From contig CAMVMM010000003.1 of NCBI GenBank assembly GCA_947168565.1, positions 1 to 64,000 of the forward strand: 64,000 nucleotides of DNA. Direction: 5' to 3'. The notes under the pieces were generated by a model that did not search any database, had not been told where the DNA came from, and saw nothing but the letters and a program-made list of their open reading frames with translations. This DNA is from an uncultured Clostridia bacterium. GTDB taxonomy: Bacteria; Bacillota; Clostridia; Christensenellales; CAG-138. The translations under genes were made by a program, and so were the position numbers. Shown here one piece after another: positions 25,449 to 34,546 of this stretch (positions are counted from its first letter, which is position 1; each line of letters opens with the position of its first letter).

Positions 25449-26119
25449 TCAAGAACCTCCAGACGGTAGCCTATCTTCTGTATTTTTTTAATGGAAACGC
25501 CGGATTTTAAGTATTTCAGCTTTTTGCGGATGAAGGAAACGTAAACCTCCACGTTGTTGTCCGTGGCCTCGGAATCCATGCCCCAGGCGTTGATGAGCAG
25601 CGTTTCGGTGGGCACGGTCATAGTGGGGTTTGAAAGAAAGGTCCTCAATACCTCGAACTCCTTGTGGCTGAGCTGCACGGAGGCATCCCCCCTGCTGAGT
25701 ATGGCGGACTGCAGATCGAGCGAAAGATCGGCGTATTTTATGCTGTTTACCATCACCTCGCCGCGCCGCCTCGTGAGCGCGCCCACGCGGGCAAGCAGCT
25801 CCGCCGTGTCGAAGGGCTTGGTCATGTAATCGTCCGCGCCCTCGTTCAGCCCCGTCACCTTGTCCGCCGTGGCGGTTCTTGCGGTCAGCATCAGAATGGG
25901 CGTGCTTATGCCGTCCTTCCTTAAAATGCGCACCACCTCGAAGCCGTCCAGCCTGGGAAGCATCACGTCCAGAATTATCAGATTGTATTCCATGCCCTTT
26001 GCGTAATCTATCGCGGAGAGCCCGTCGTGAACGGTGTCCACAAAAAAGCCGTGCTGCTCCAGTATTTTTTTAATGGCCTTTGCAAGCGAAAGCTCGTCCT
26101 CAACAACTAAAATCTGCAT
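25445..26119 (-). CDS. OmpR-family response regulator
   Basis: 224 residues. Receiver domain with Asp51 as phospho-acceptor (LIILDVMLPRLDGF) and conserved Lys (DDYMTKPF), followed by a winged-helix DNA-binding domain (LSHKEFEVLRTFLSNP, DNNVEVYVSFIRKKLKY). I prefer the ATG at 26119 because GGAAAGG is nine bases upstream; the ATG at 26128 would sit on that site. Partner of the kinase encoded next. Confidence 0.94.
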   Translation of the reverse strand: MQILVVEDELSLAKAIKKILEQHGFFVDTVHDGLSAIDYAKGMEYNLIILDVMLPRLDGFEVVRILRKDGISTPILMLTARTATADKVTGLNEGADDYMTKPFDTAELLARVGALTRRRGEVMVNSIKYADLSLDLQSAILSRGDASVQLSHKEFEVLRTFLSNPTMTVPTETLLINAWGMDSEATDNNVEVYVSFIRKKLKYLKSGVSIKKIQKIGYRLEVLE

Positions 26120-26353
26120 TTTTCGCATCCTTTCCGGCGCTTCGGCCTGTGCGCTCGCCCTTTCCTTATTATTATACCATAAAGTATAGGCGAAAAGCTG
26201 AAAACAAGCTTAAAAAAACAATTTTCGTCTTTAAAACTTTTTTAAGTTTTTTCCATAAAATAAAGGGCAAGGACGGAGGGGAGCAAAGAGCCCGCCCCGA
26301 CCGATAAAAGAAAGGCAAGAATAAACAAAGACAGATTAAAGGAGGAAACCGAA

Positions 26354-28369
26354 ATGAGAAGGTCTGAAATAATCAGAAACGCGATCGCGCTCATGCTTGC
26401 GCTCGTGATTATGGCGGTTCCGTTCATTTATCTCAGCGCGAACGCGGAGGCAGGCGGGGTCGATCTATCGGGCGCCACGGTGATAAGCTTCGCGGAAAGC
26501 GGCATCGAAATAGAATACGGCAGCAGCACGGGCTGCGCGGTTGAGGGGAACGAGGTAAAGATAGACTCCGCAGGCACCTACGTGCTGCGCGGCGAAAGCT
26601 CCGACGCCTCGGTGAAGGTAAAGAAGGAAACAAAGGGCGTTGTGCTGGTGCTGAACGGCTTGGAGCTTGCAAGCTCCGCCACCGCGCCGATAGTGTGCGC
26701 CAAGAGCACGGAGGTAACCATAATCGCGGCGGCAGGCACGGTGAACACCCTTTCCGATACCGAAATGAACAATGACGAGACCCATGCGGATAATCTTGAC
26801 GCGGAGAACGCCGTTATAAAATGTAAGGACGGCTCAAGCGTTGTGATAGCGGGCGAGGGCACACTGAATATCATTGCAAACGGCAAAAACGGCATCAAGG
26901 GCGGCGCAAGCACCGAAACGGAGGGCGAATCGAGCCTGACGGTGCGCGAGCTGACCCTGAATATCAAGGCGAACGTGAACGACGCGCTGAAGGCGGACGC
27001 GCTTCTAAATATCGAAAGCGGCAATATCACCATCGAGGCGGCGGATGACGCAATAAAATCCGACTACGTGCTGAATATCGGCACGGAGGGCGGCGCGGGG
27101 CCGAATATCAATATAACCTCAAGCTATGAGGGCATAGAGGCGGCAGCGCTGAGCGTGTACTCCGGCAATATCGCGGTAAATTCCACCGATGACGGCATAA
27201 ACGCCGCAAACAGCGACCTTGGCAGCTACTCCTTCGAGTGCAATTTCTACGGCGGCAGGGTAACGGTGAACACCACCGCGGGCGACGGCATAGATTCAAA
27301 CGGAAATATCAATTTCGCGGGGGGCGAGGTGGAGATGTATTCCAGCACCAGAAGCGATAATTCCCCCTTCGATGCGGACGGCAGCATAATCCTCACGGGC
27401 GGCACGGTGTTCGGCATAGGAATGCCCGGCATGGGCAGCCTTCCCACAAGCGTTGAGCAGGCCTACGTGGCATTCGGCTCCGGCGGCATGGGCGGCTTCT
27501 TCGGCGGCGGCATGGGCGGCGGCAGAGGCGGCTTTTTCGGAAACGGAAGCACCGACAACAGCGGCAGCACCATGCAGCCCCCGACGGGCATGAACGGTGA
27601 AATGCCGCAGCCCCCGACGGATGCAAACGGCAGCACCATGCAGCCCCCGACGGGCATGAACGGCGAGCTGCCGCAGCCCCCGACGGATGCAAACGGCAGC
27701 ACCATGCAGCCCCCGACGGGCATGAACGGCGAAATGCCGCAGCCTCCGACGGATGCAAACGGCAGTCAGGGCGGCTTCCCCGGCGGCATGGGCGGTCAGC
27801 AGGGCGGCGCGGCGGTCAGCATATCCGAGGGCGACAGCGTTTCGATAGTTGATTCAAGCGGACACGCGGTCTGCTCCGTGACCGCAAAGCGCAGCGCAGG
27901 CTTCGTTTTCTTCAGCTCCGATTCGCTCACCGAGGGCGAAACCTACACCCTCGTGGTGAACGGCGTCGAAGCGGCCACGGCGCAGGCGGGCAGGACCGCA
28001 GCCGCAATGGGCGGCGCAGGTCGGGGCAGGGGCGGCAGAAACAATGAGGGCTCCGCCGCAAACCCCGGCGCTTCCGCCGCAAACCCCGGCGCATCCGCCA
28101 TGAATCCCGGCGAAGCGGCGAACGGCACTCAGAGCGGCACCGAGCAGAGCGGCAGTCAGAGCGGCGCCGATGAAGGCTCCGCAAACGCCGTGAACCTGCT
28201 GCATAACAGCAGGAGCGAGGGCGGCACAGGCGGCTTTGCCCGCATCATCGCAATAGTGCTTGCCGCTGCGGCGCTGGTCGCGGCGGGCTGCATAGGCGCG
28301 GTGCTTGTGATAAACGCCAAAAACAGGAAAAAGCTTTCCGCGAATGAAAGCGGCGGAAATGACGCATAA
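26354..28369 (+). CDS. Cthe_2159-like (DUF4353) surface beta-helix protein
   Basis: 671 residues. A signal/anchor segment (~12-32), then a long repetitive region with the marks of DUF4353 beta-helix proteins (repeated INGTxxI/ADDAIKSD/DDGINAANSD style turns, residues ~45-380). Cthe_2159 of Clostridium thermocellum binds polygalacturonate and cellulose. Next come a Gly-rich stretch, three exact-length 22-residue repeats (STMQPPTGMNGEMPQPPTDA and variants, 404-469), a second small domain, low-complexity Asn/Pro/Gly/Ala and Gln/Ser stretches, and a C-terminal membrane helix (~630-655) with a basic tail. Thus it is probably anchored at both or at the C-terminal end. GGAGG precedes the ATG. Confidence 0.85.
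   Translation: MRRSEIIRNAIALMLALVIMAVPFIYLSANAEAGGVDLSGATVISFAESGIEIEYGSSTGCAVEGNEVKIDSAGTYVLRGESSDASVKVKKETKGVVLVLNGLELASSATAPIVCAKSTEVTIIAAAGTVNTLSDTEMNNDETHADNLDAENAVIKCKDGSSVVIAGEGTLNIIANGKNGIKGGASTETEGESSLTVRELTLNIKANVNDALKADALLNIESGNITIEAADDAIKSDYVLNIGTEGGAGPNINITSSYEGIEAAALSVYSGNIAVNSTDDGINAANSDLGSYSFECNFYGGRVTVNTTAGDGIDSNGNINFAGGEVEMYSSTRSDNSPFDADGSIILTGGTVFGIGMPGMGSLPTSVEQAYVAFGSGGMGGFFGGGMGGGRGGFFGNGSTDNSGSTMQPPTGMNGEMPQPPTDANGSTMQPPTGMNGELPQPPTDANGSTMQPPTGMNGEMPQPPTDANGSQGGFPGGMGGQQGGAAVSISEGDSVSIVDSSGHAVCSVTAKRSAGFVFFSSDSLTEGETYTLVVNGVEAATAQAGRTAAAMGGAGRGRGGRNNEGSAANPGASAANPGASAMNPGEAANGTQSGTEQSGSQSGADEGSANAVNLLHNSRSEGGTGGFARIIAIVLAAAALVAAGCIGAVLVINAKNRKKLSANESGGNDA
27566..27763 (+). 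repeat. Three in-frame 66-bp tandem repeats
   Basis: Three copies of a 66-base unit encoding 22 residues rich in Pro, Thr, Gln and Asn inside the DUF4353 protein. The copies are nearly identical, so copy number may vary between strains. Confidence 0.9.
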
Positions 28370-28421
28370 TTAAACCGGGACAGCGAGAGAATTTCTTCAT
28401 TATATATCTTCCTGAGGCGGG

Positions 28422-28445
28422 GGAGCCGGCGAATATGCCGGCTCC
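28422..28445 (+). terminator. Terminator of the DUF4353 gene
   Basis: GGAGCCGGC pairs with GCCGGCTCC around GAATAT; a T-rich stretch follows. Confidence 0.7.
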
Positions 28446-28506
28446 TTCGCTTTGCGCTTTTATGCCGCGCCGCTGTGCCGCCGCGCCGATGCGTTTTTTC
28501 GGGCGA

Positions 28507-28535
28507 TTGACAAGCGGGCGCGTTCGTGGTATAAA
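28507..28535 (+). promoter_or_regulatory. Sigma-A promoter for larC
   Basis: TTGACA (28507-28512), 17-base spacer, TATAAA (28530-28535), about 35 bases before the ATG. Confidence 0.8.
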
Positions 28536-28571
28536 ACTATACAAATGCTGATTTTTCCGGGAGGAACGGAT

Positions 28572-29876
28572 ATGAAGTCGCTTTATCTCAGCCTTGATAT
28601 GGGCGCAGCGGGGGATATGCTCGCAGCCGCGCTCTACGAGCTTTTGGATGATGAAAAAAAGCAGGAATTTATTGATAAAATGAATGCGATCCTGCCGGAG
28701 GGCGTTTGCGTGGCGGCCGAGCCGAACGTGAAATGCGGCATAACCGGCACGCATTTTGCCGTGAGCGTCAACGGCGAGGAGGAGCTTTCCGAGGACGATC
28801 ATGAGCACCACCATCACCACCATGAGCACGACCATGACCATGACCACCACCGTGACCACCACCATGAGCATGACCATGCACACGACCATGAGCATGAGCA
28901 TGACCACGGCCACCACCACCATGAGCACAGGGGGCTTGCCGACATTGAGCGCATAGTTTCGGGGATGCCGCTTTCGGAGCGGTGCAGGAACGATATAATG
29001 GCGGTGTACGCGCTCATAGCGGAGGCGGAATCGAAGGCGCACGGAAGGCCGGCGGAGCTCGTGCATTTTCACGAGGTCGGCGCGCTGGACGCGGTTGCGG
29101 ATATCACCGCCGTCTGCCTGCTTATTGAAATGCTCGCTCCCGACAGTATCGCCGCATCGCCCGTGCGCACGGGCTTCGGCTCGGTCAAATGCGCCCACGG
29201 CATACTGCCCGTTCCCGCGCCGGCCACGGCGCATATTCTGATGGGCATTCCGAGCTATGCGGGCGAGATAAGGGGCGAGCTCTGCACCCCCACGGGCGCG
29301 GCGCTCGTGCGCCATTTTGCGCGGGAGTATTCGCACCAAAGCGAAATGCGCGTGGAGCGCATCGGCTACGGCATGGGCAAAAAGGATTTTCCGCAGGCGA
29401 ACTGCGTTCGCGCCGTCCTTGGGAAAACCGATGAGGGGAGCGGCGAGATAGCGGAGCTTGTGTGCAGCGTGGACGATATGACGGGGGAGGAGATAGGCTT
29501 CGCGCTGGAAGCTCTGCTCGATATGGGCGCGAGGGATGCGTATTATATTCCCATCGGCATGAAAAAATCCCGCCCGGGCGTGATGCTCTGCGTGCTCTGC
29601 GATAAGGCGCGGCGGGAGGAGTTCGTGCGGGCCGTGTTTAAGCTCACCTCCACGCTCGGCGTGCGCGAGAGAGCCTGCAAAAGATACGAGCTTGAGCGCG
29701 GGATCGAAGCCGTGCAAACGGAATTCGGTGAGATGCGGGTAAAAAAGGCCTGCGGCTTCGGCGTTAAAAAGGAAAAGGCGGAGTACGAGGACGCGGCAAG
29801 GCTTGCGCGGGAGCGGGGCGTGAGCATTTTTGAAGCCAAAAGGCTGATCGAGAGCGCTTCATGCAAAGCCGAGTGA
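28572..29876 (+). CDS. larC: Nickel-pincer cofactor synthesis protein LarC
   Basis: 434 residues of the TIGR00299/LarC family. N-terminal DMGAAGDMLAAALYE, the middle HFHEVGALDAVADI and GFGSVKCAHGILPVPAPAT blocks, and C-terminal CSVDDMTGEEIGFALEAL and KKSRPGVMLCVLC blocks are present. LarC uses CTP to insert nickel into the pincer nucleotide used by LarA racemases. In Lactobacillus the gene is split by a programmed frameshift; here the frame is continuous. Residues ~75-118 are an extreme His/Asp/Glu stretch, likely a nickel store. No larA, larB or larE is in the window. ATG 28572 has GGAGG upstream. Confidence 0.93.
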   Translation: MKSLYLSLDMGAAGDMLAAALYELLDDEKKQEFIDKMNAILPEGVCVAAEPNVKCGITGTHFAVSVNGEEELSEDDHEHHHHHHEHDHDHDHHRDHHHEHDHAHDHEHEHDHGHHHHEHRGLADIERIVSGMPLSERCRNDIMAVYALIAEAESKAHGRPAELVHFHEVGALDAVADITAVCLLIEMLAPDSIAASPVRTGFGSVKCAHGILPVPAPATAHILMGIPSYAGEIRGELCTPTGAALVRHFAREYSHQSEMRVERIGYGMGKKDFPQANCVRAVLGKTDEGSGEIAELVCSVDDMTGEEIGFALEALLDMGARDAYYIPIGMKKSRPGVMLCVLCDKARREEFVRAVFKLTSTLGVRERACKRYELERGIEAVQTEFGEMRVKKACGFGVKKEKAEYEDAARLARERGVSIFEAKRLIESASCKAE

Positions 29877-29938
29877 GCGCAGCGGGGCTGCACCCGCACG
29901 GGAGCTTTATTCGACCTGTTATTTTGTATATTACTGTC

Positions 29939-29968
29939 GAACAGGCAATTTAAACGCCTGTTCTTCTT
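29939..29968 (+). terminator. Terminator of larC
   Basis: GAACAGGC pairs with GCCTGTTC (loop AATTTAAAC), followed by TTCTTT. Confidence 0.7.
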
Positions 29969-29995
29969 TACACTTCGCCGCGCCTGTGGTAAAAT
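29967..29995 (+). promoter_or_regulatory. Probable promoter for degV
   Basis: TTTACA (29967-29972), 17-base spacer, TAAAAT (29990-29995), about 38 bases before the ATG. Confidence 0.6.
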
Positions 29996-30033
29996 TATAG
30001 ACAAATTATTATCGCTATCGGGAGAGATTTGAA

Positions 30034-30891
30034 ATGGTTAAAATATGCTGCGACAGCACCGCCGACCTTCTGAATGAGTTCAGCGGAGCGGATCTGTATA
30101 AGGAAAACGATATCACCGTCGTGCCGCTCTATGTGCGCATCGAGGAGGAGGAATACCTTGACGGCGTGGATATCACTATGACACAGCTCCTTGAAAAATG
30201 CAGCAAAAGCAATAAGCTGCCCCAAACCTCCGCCCCCTCGGTGGAAAGAATGAGGGGCATCTTCACGGAGCTTGCGGCGGACGGCTCGGAGGTCGTGTAT
30301 ATCACCATCAGCTCCGGCTTTTCTTCCTCTAATAATAATGCGGTGCTTGCCGCGGAGGGGCTTGAAAGGGTTTTCGTTGTGGATTCGCTTAACCTCTCCT
30401 CCGGCGTGGGCCACGTTGTGCTTGAGGCGCGCGATATGGCAAAAAAGGGCATGAGCGGCGCCGAGATCAAAAAAGCGCTGGATGAGGATATAGTGCCGAA
30501 GGTGGAAACCAGCTTCGTGCTGGACAGGCTGGACTATATGGTTCGCGGCGGCAGATGCTCCGCCGTGTCCGCGCTTGGGGCAAACATTCTTCAGCTTCAC
30601 CCCGGCATAGAGGTGGCGGACGGCGGCATGCGCGTTTTCAAAAAATATCGCGGCTCCTGGCAGCGCTGCCTTAAAAATTATATAAAGGACAAGCTCGATG
30701 GGCGCACCGATATCCGCCCGCACCGCATTTTCGTGACCTATACGGACACTCCGGCGGAGATAGTAAACGAGGCGGTGGAGCTTGTGAAGAGCTTCAACTA
30801 TTTCGACGAGGTGCTCACCACCACGGCGGGCTGCACCGTTGCAAGCCACTGCGGCCCGAGAACACTGGGCGTACTTTTCATCCGCAAATAA
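30034..30891 (+). CDS. DegV-family fatty-acid-binding protein
   Basis: 285 residues. DegV/FakB fold: CCDSTADLL at the N-terminus, KLPQTSAPSVERM, the ligand-binding serine region ITISSGFSSSNNNAV and GGRCSAVSALG. These proteins hold a fatty acid for phosphorylation by FakA; no fakA is nearby, which is usual for extra DegV copies. GGGAGA precedes the ATG. Confidence 0.92.
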   Translation: MVKICCDSTADLLNEFSGADLYKENDITVVPLYVRIEEEEYLDGVDITMTQLLEKCSKSNKLPQTSAPSVERMRGIFTELAADGSEVVYITISSGFSSSNNNAVLAAEGLERVFVVDSLNLSSGVGHVVLEARDMAKKGMSGAEIKKALDEDIVPKVETSFVLDRLDYMVRGGRCSAVSALGANILQLHPGIEVADGGMRVFKKYRGSWQRCLKNYIKDKLDGRTDIRPHRIFVTYTDTPAEIVNEAVELVKSFNYFDEVLTTTAGCTVASHCGPRTLGVLFIRK

Positions 30892-30986
30892 CGCCGTTTT
30901 ATTCATAAAACGGAAGCATTTACGCGCGCACTGCGAGCTACCACGCATCAAAATACATCGGCAAATGCCGAAAGGAGAATCAACCA

Positions 30987-32561
30987 ATGAAAGCGTATCT
31001 TGAAGCAATGGGCATTTTCGATCCCACCGCTGTACACCGCAATCTTTCACCCGCCGAGCTTACCGAGCGCGCTGTCGCAAGGGGCGAGGGCAAGCTCTCC
31101 AAAACCGGCGCATTGGTCATTAAAACCGGCAAATACACCGGCCGTTCCCCCGACGATCGCTACGTTGTGGACGTTCCCTGCGTGCATGATTCCATCGATT
31201 GGGGCAAGGTGAACGTGCCCATCAGCCGCGAAAAGGCGGATAATATCTATTCCAAAATGTGCGCATATATGCAGAACCGCGAGGTGTTCATAGTGGACGG
31301 CTTCGTGGGCGCAGATCCCAAATACGCGCTCCCCATCCGCGTTGTGTGCGAAAATGCCGCAAGCGCGCTGTTTGCCACCCAGGCGTTCGTTCGCATAGAA
31401 AAGGATAAGCTCGATTCCTTCAAGCCGGAGTTCACCGTGCTCTGCACCCCCGGCTTCAAGTGCGATCCCGAGAAGGACGGCGTGCATTCCGAGGCGGCGA
31501 TCATCCTCGATTTTGAGAAAAAGCGCGTTACCGTGGCCTGCTCCAAGTATTCCGGCGAGATCAAAAAGGGTATGTTCTCCGTTATGAACTACCTTATGCC
31601 GCAGCAGGGCGTTTTCCCGATGCACTGCTCCGCCAATATCGGCAACGACGGCGACGCGGCGCTGTTCTTCGGCCTCTCCGGCACCGGCAAAACCACCCTT
31701 TCCGCCGACCCGAACCGCTGGCTCATAGGCGACGACGAGCACGGCTGGAGCGACAACGGCGTGTTCAATTTCGAGGGCGGCTGCTATGCAAAGTGCATCA
31801 ACCTCTCCAAGGAAAACGAGCCGGAGATCTGGAATGCCATCCGCTTCGGCGCCGTGGTTGAAAACGTTATCATGTGCGACGAGTGCCGCGAGCTGGATTT
31901 CAACGATGCCTCCATCACCGAGAATACCCGCGTGGCGTACCCCGTGGAGTATATCCCGAACTGCGTGATACCCGGCGTTGGCAATCATCCCAAAACCGTT
32001 ATCTTCCTCACCGCGGACGCATTCGGCGTGCTGCCCCCCATCGCAAAGCTCACCAAGGATATGGCGAAGTATCACTTTGTGTCGGGCTATACCAGCAAGC
32101 TTGCCGGCACCGAGCGCGGCATCAAGGAGCCCCAGGCCACCTTCTCCACCTGCTTCGGCGCGCCCTTCCTGCCGATGCATCCCTCCGTTTATGCCGAGAT
32201 GCTTGGCAAAAAGATCGATGAGCACGGCGCGAACGTGTTCCTTATCAACACCGGCTGGTCCGGCGGCCCCTACGGCGTGGGCAGCCGCATGAAGATCAAA
32301 TACACCCGCGCCATGGTCACTGCGGCGCTGGAGGGCAAGCTGAACGACGTGGAGTACAGCCTCCACCCCATCTTCAACGTGATGGTTCCCAAAACCTGCC
32401 CGAACGTGCCGGACGAGGTGCTCGATCCCCGCGAAATGTGGGCGGATAAGGCAGCCTACGATAAGGCGGCGCAGGAGCTTGCGAATATGTTTGTGAAGAA
32501 CTTCAGTAAGTACGACAATATGCCCGAAAACATTATCGACGCCGGTCCCAGGGCGAAATAA
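30987..32561 (+). CDS. pckA: Phosphoenolpyruvate carboxykinase (ATP)
   Basis: 524 residues, normal length. Substrate arginine motif TGKYTGRSPDDR, the metal site, kinase-1a loop GLSGTGKTTLS, kinase-2 motif IGDDEHGWSD and FNFEGGCYAKCINLS are all intact. It interconverts oxaloacetate and PEP; in fermenters it often fixes CO2 and makes ATP on the way to succinate or propionate. C-ending codon bias, as in hydA and oppA, suggests strong expression. AAAGGAG precedes the ATG. Confidence 0.97.
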   Translation: MKAYLEAMGIFDPTAVHRNLSPAELTERAVARGEGKLSKTGALVIKTGKYTGRSPDDRYVVDVPCVHDSIDWGKVNVPISREKADNIYSKMCAYMQNREVFIVDGFVGADPKYALPIRVVCENAASALFATQAFVRIEKDKLDSFKPEFTVLCTPGFKCDPEKDGVHSEAAIILDFEKKRVTVACSKYSGEIKKGMFSVMNYLMPQQGVFPMHCSANIGNDGDAALFFGLSGTGKTTLSADPNRWLIGDDEHGWSDNGVFNFEGGCYAKCINLSKENEPEIWNAIRFGAVVENVIMCDECRELDFNDASITENTRVAYPVEYIPNCVIPGVGNHPKTVIFLTADAFGVLPPIAKLTKDMAKYHFVSGYTSKLAGTERGIKEPQATFSTCFGAPFLPMHPSVYAEMLGKKIDEHGANVFLINTGWSGGPYGVGSRMKIKYTRAMVTAALEGKLNDVEYSLHPIFNVMVPKTCPNVPDEVLDPREMWADKAAYDKAAQELANMFVKNFSKYDNMPENIIDAGPRAK

Positions 32562-32600
32562 GAAAAACCGACAGTATAATTTTTCAGGCCAAGCCTGTCA

Positions 32601-32639
32601 AAAGCCCCTCTCCGCGCTCGTGTGCGGAGAGGGGCTTTT
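32601..32639. terminator. Strong bidirectional terminator
   Basis: AAAGCCCCTCTCCGC pairs with GCGGAGAGGGGCTTT, with A/T-rich flanks. It lies between the convergent genes pckA and the NlpC/P60-like gene. Confidence 0.9.
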
Positions 32640-32720
32640 CGTGTGTGCCCGAAGGCAGCCATGCCCGAAGGCTCGGCATCGCCGCCAAGCGGCTTGCTTT
32701 TGGGCTCCTGCCGGGCGGCT

Positions 32721-34118
32721 TTATTCCGCTTTCCCGCCAAACAGCAGGGAAAGTATCTCCTCCGCGCTCATATCAAGTATGCCGTCCGGATCGGTCAGTC
32801 CCGATTTATCCGGGCTCCAGCGGAAGAAGCCCGCGCCGCCCTTGCGCTCAAAATCGATGTACGTGGAATACTGCACGGCCGTATTCTCATATCTTGAATA
32901 CCATTCGGGGAAGTATTTTTCGGTATAGCGCCTTGCAAGCTCCAGCGCCATGCCGCCGTTTCCCTCGGGGTCTATCGCGCTGAGCTGCACACCGCCGCCC
33001 TTATGCCCGGTGCGTGAAGCGGTGGGCGAGGAATGCAGTATCAGAAGGCTGCCGTCCTCACATCGGCCCAAAACCATGTAGGTATGCCCCGAAAAGCTGA
33101 CTATATCCCCGCTTTGAAGGGGAGTGCCGCCGCGCTCAAGCTTTTCCGCGCTGTATGCGCCCAAGCCCATATCCGCAAGCGTTTTTGCAAATTCGGTGGA
33201 TTTGAAAACGTATCCCGCGCCGCCGCTCTGCGATTCAAGCGTGTTGTAAATCGTCCACCCAAGATAGCCGGAGCAGTCCAGCCCCGCGTAATAGTATTCG
33301 CACCAGCCGCCGAAGGGGTAGAAGCTCGTTTCGGGCGAGGCTTCGTCCTTATAGGTGTAATCCGCCGTCTGCGAAAGGAAAAAATCGCGCCAGCTCCGAG
33401 GTGCGAAAGTATTCCGCGCAAGCAGCGATGCGCCGTCATCCTGCCAGCTCCAGCCGCCGCCGTAAACGTACAGCGTGTGCCCAAGCGGCTGCATCGCGGC
33501 GGAAAGCAGGTTCTTCAGAGTTCGCTCCCCGGGGGTGTATGAAACGGGGCAGGGGGCGCTTTCCGCAAGCCCGCCCACGAGCCTTGCCTCCGTCACAGTA
33601 TCGTTTTCAACGGAAAGCTCGTATTCATAGCCCTCCATCAGCGTGTTTTGAATAGTGAAATCCTTATCGTTTTTTATTGCAAAAAGCTTTTTGGAGCCGT
33701 CCGAAAGAAAGGCGTACACCCTTGCGCCGTCCTGCTGAACCTCCTGCGCGGTGAGCCTGCCATAGCCCTCTATTCCGATATATACGGCGTTGAGCCTGCA
33801 TTCGCCGTCCGGCGTGGGGGATGGGGCAGGCGTTGGCGATGAGGTGGGAATGGGAGTGGGTGTGGGCGTGGGCGTGGGCGAGGGGCTGACTGCCGAGGTC
33901 GGCGCAGCGGGGGAGGGCGAAGCCTCGGGGCCGCCGGTCTGCGGTGCGTCCGTCCCTTCGCCGGGGTTCACTGCGGGCGAGCTGTGAATGCAGGCAAGCG
34001 GAAAAATGAGCAGAATATGCAGAATAAGCAGCGCCGCAAGCATGAAAACGGCTCTGAGCCGATATCTTTTCAGACCGAATGGAGTCGGTTTGGCGGCTCC
34101 GCAAAGGACGGTTCGCAT
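32721..34118 (-). CDS. Exported NlpC/P60-like (CHAP-type) cell-wall hydrolase candidate
   Basis: About 465 residues from ATG 34118. An N-terminal membrane segment (AVFMLAALLILHILLIFPLA, ~24-43) is followed by a Pro/Ser/Thr-rich linker with PTPTPTPTPIPTSSPTPAP, a small beta domain (~105-190), and a C-terminal domain with Cys in LDCSGYLGWTIYN, His in SFSGHTYMVLG and a later LILHSSP. These are the positions of the Cys-His-His triad of NlpC/P60 peptidoglycan endopeptidases. About 49 more in-frame codons exist upstream to 34265, but AAGAAAGG precedes ATG 34118. Likely a peptidoglycan hydrolase; specificity unknown. Confidence 0.8.
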   Translation of the reverse strand: MRTVLCGAAKPTPFGLKRYRLRAVFMLAALLILHILLIFPLACIHSSPAVNPGEGTDAPQTGGPEASPSPAAPTSAVSPSPTPTPTPTPIPTSSPTPAPSPTPDGECRLNAVYIGIEGYGRLTAQEVQQDGARVYAFLSDGSKKLFAIKNDKDFTIQNTLMEGYEYELSVENDTVTEARLVGGLAESAPCPVSYTPGERTLKNLLSAAMQPLGHTLYVYGGGWSWQDDGASLLARNTFAPRSWRDFFLSQTADYTYKDEASPETSFYPFGGWCEYYYAGLDCSGYLGWTIYNTLESQSGGAGYVFKSTEFAKTLADMGLGAYSAEKLERGGTPLQSGDIVSFSGHTYMVLGRCEDGSLLILHSSPTASRTGHKGGGVQLSAIDPEGNGGMALELARRYTEKYFPEWYSRYENTAVQYSTYIDFERKGGAGFFRWSPDKSGLTDPDGILDMSAEEILSLLFGGKAE

Positions 34119-34546
34119 AAAAACAGGAATACCTTTCTTGGCATATAGTCGGCGGGCAAGGCAGCTTGCGGCGGGAAGGAGGCCTTCGGCAGGAAGGCGC
34201 AAAGCCGCCGCCGATCTCCGCTTTACCAACAGATTATAACCTATTTCGCCGCATTTTCGCAACATGATTTTTATTTTTACAGCATATTACACTGTTATAA
34301 CCTGCGCGGCGAGGCGGCGCCGGGTGCGATGAAAACAGGAAAAATAACGAACGAGGGCGGCAGAACGTGGGGAAAATCTATTGAAGCGGCGCAAAATAAA
34401 ATTACTTTAAGAAAAAACAAAGAAAAAATTCGTAAAAGGTATTGCATTTATTGAAACTAAACGATATAATTAGTTATCCTATGTTGCATATACCATAGCC
34501 GATTTCGGTGAAGGGTGGATGCAATAATATTATTAGGAGGATAGAT
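34119..34546. other. Divergent intergenic region before the Opp operon
   Basis: 428 bases. The right half is AT-rich and carries the oppA promoter (34442-34470). In the left half the coding frame of the NlpC-like gene stays open to 34265, so a longer N-terminus cannot be excluded. I see no other gene or RNA. Confidence 0.6.
34442..34470 (+). promoter_or_regulatory. Sigma-A promoter for the Opp operon
   Basis: TTGCAT (34442-34447), 17-base spacer, TATAAT (34465-34470). Leader of about 70 bases to the oppA start. Confidence 0.8.

Noticed and set aside
28572-29876. Programmed frameshift in larC
   Set aside because: The frame is continuous through both halves of the protein, and family motifs of both halves are in one frame.
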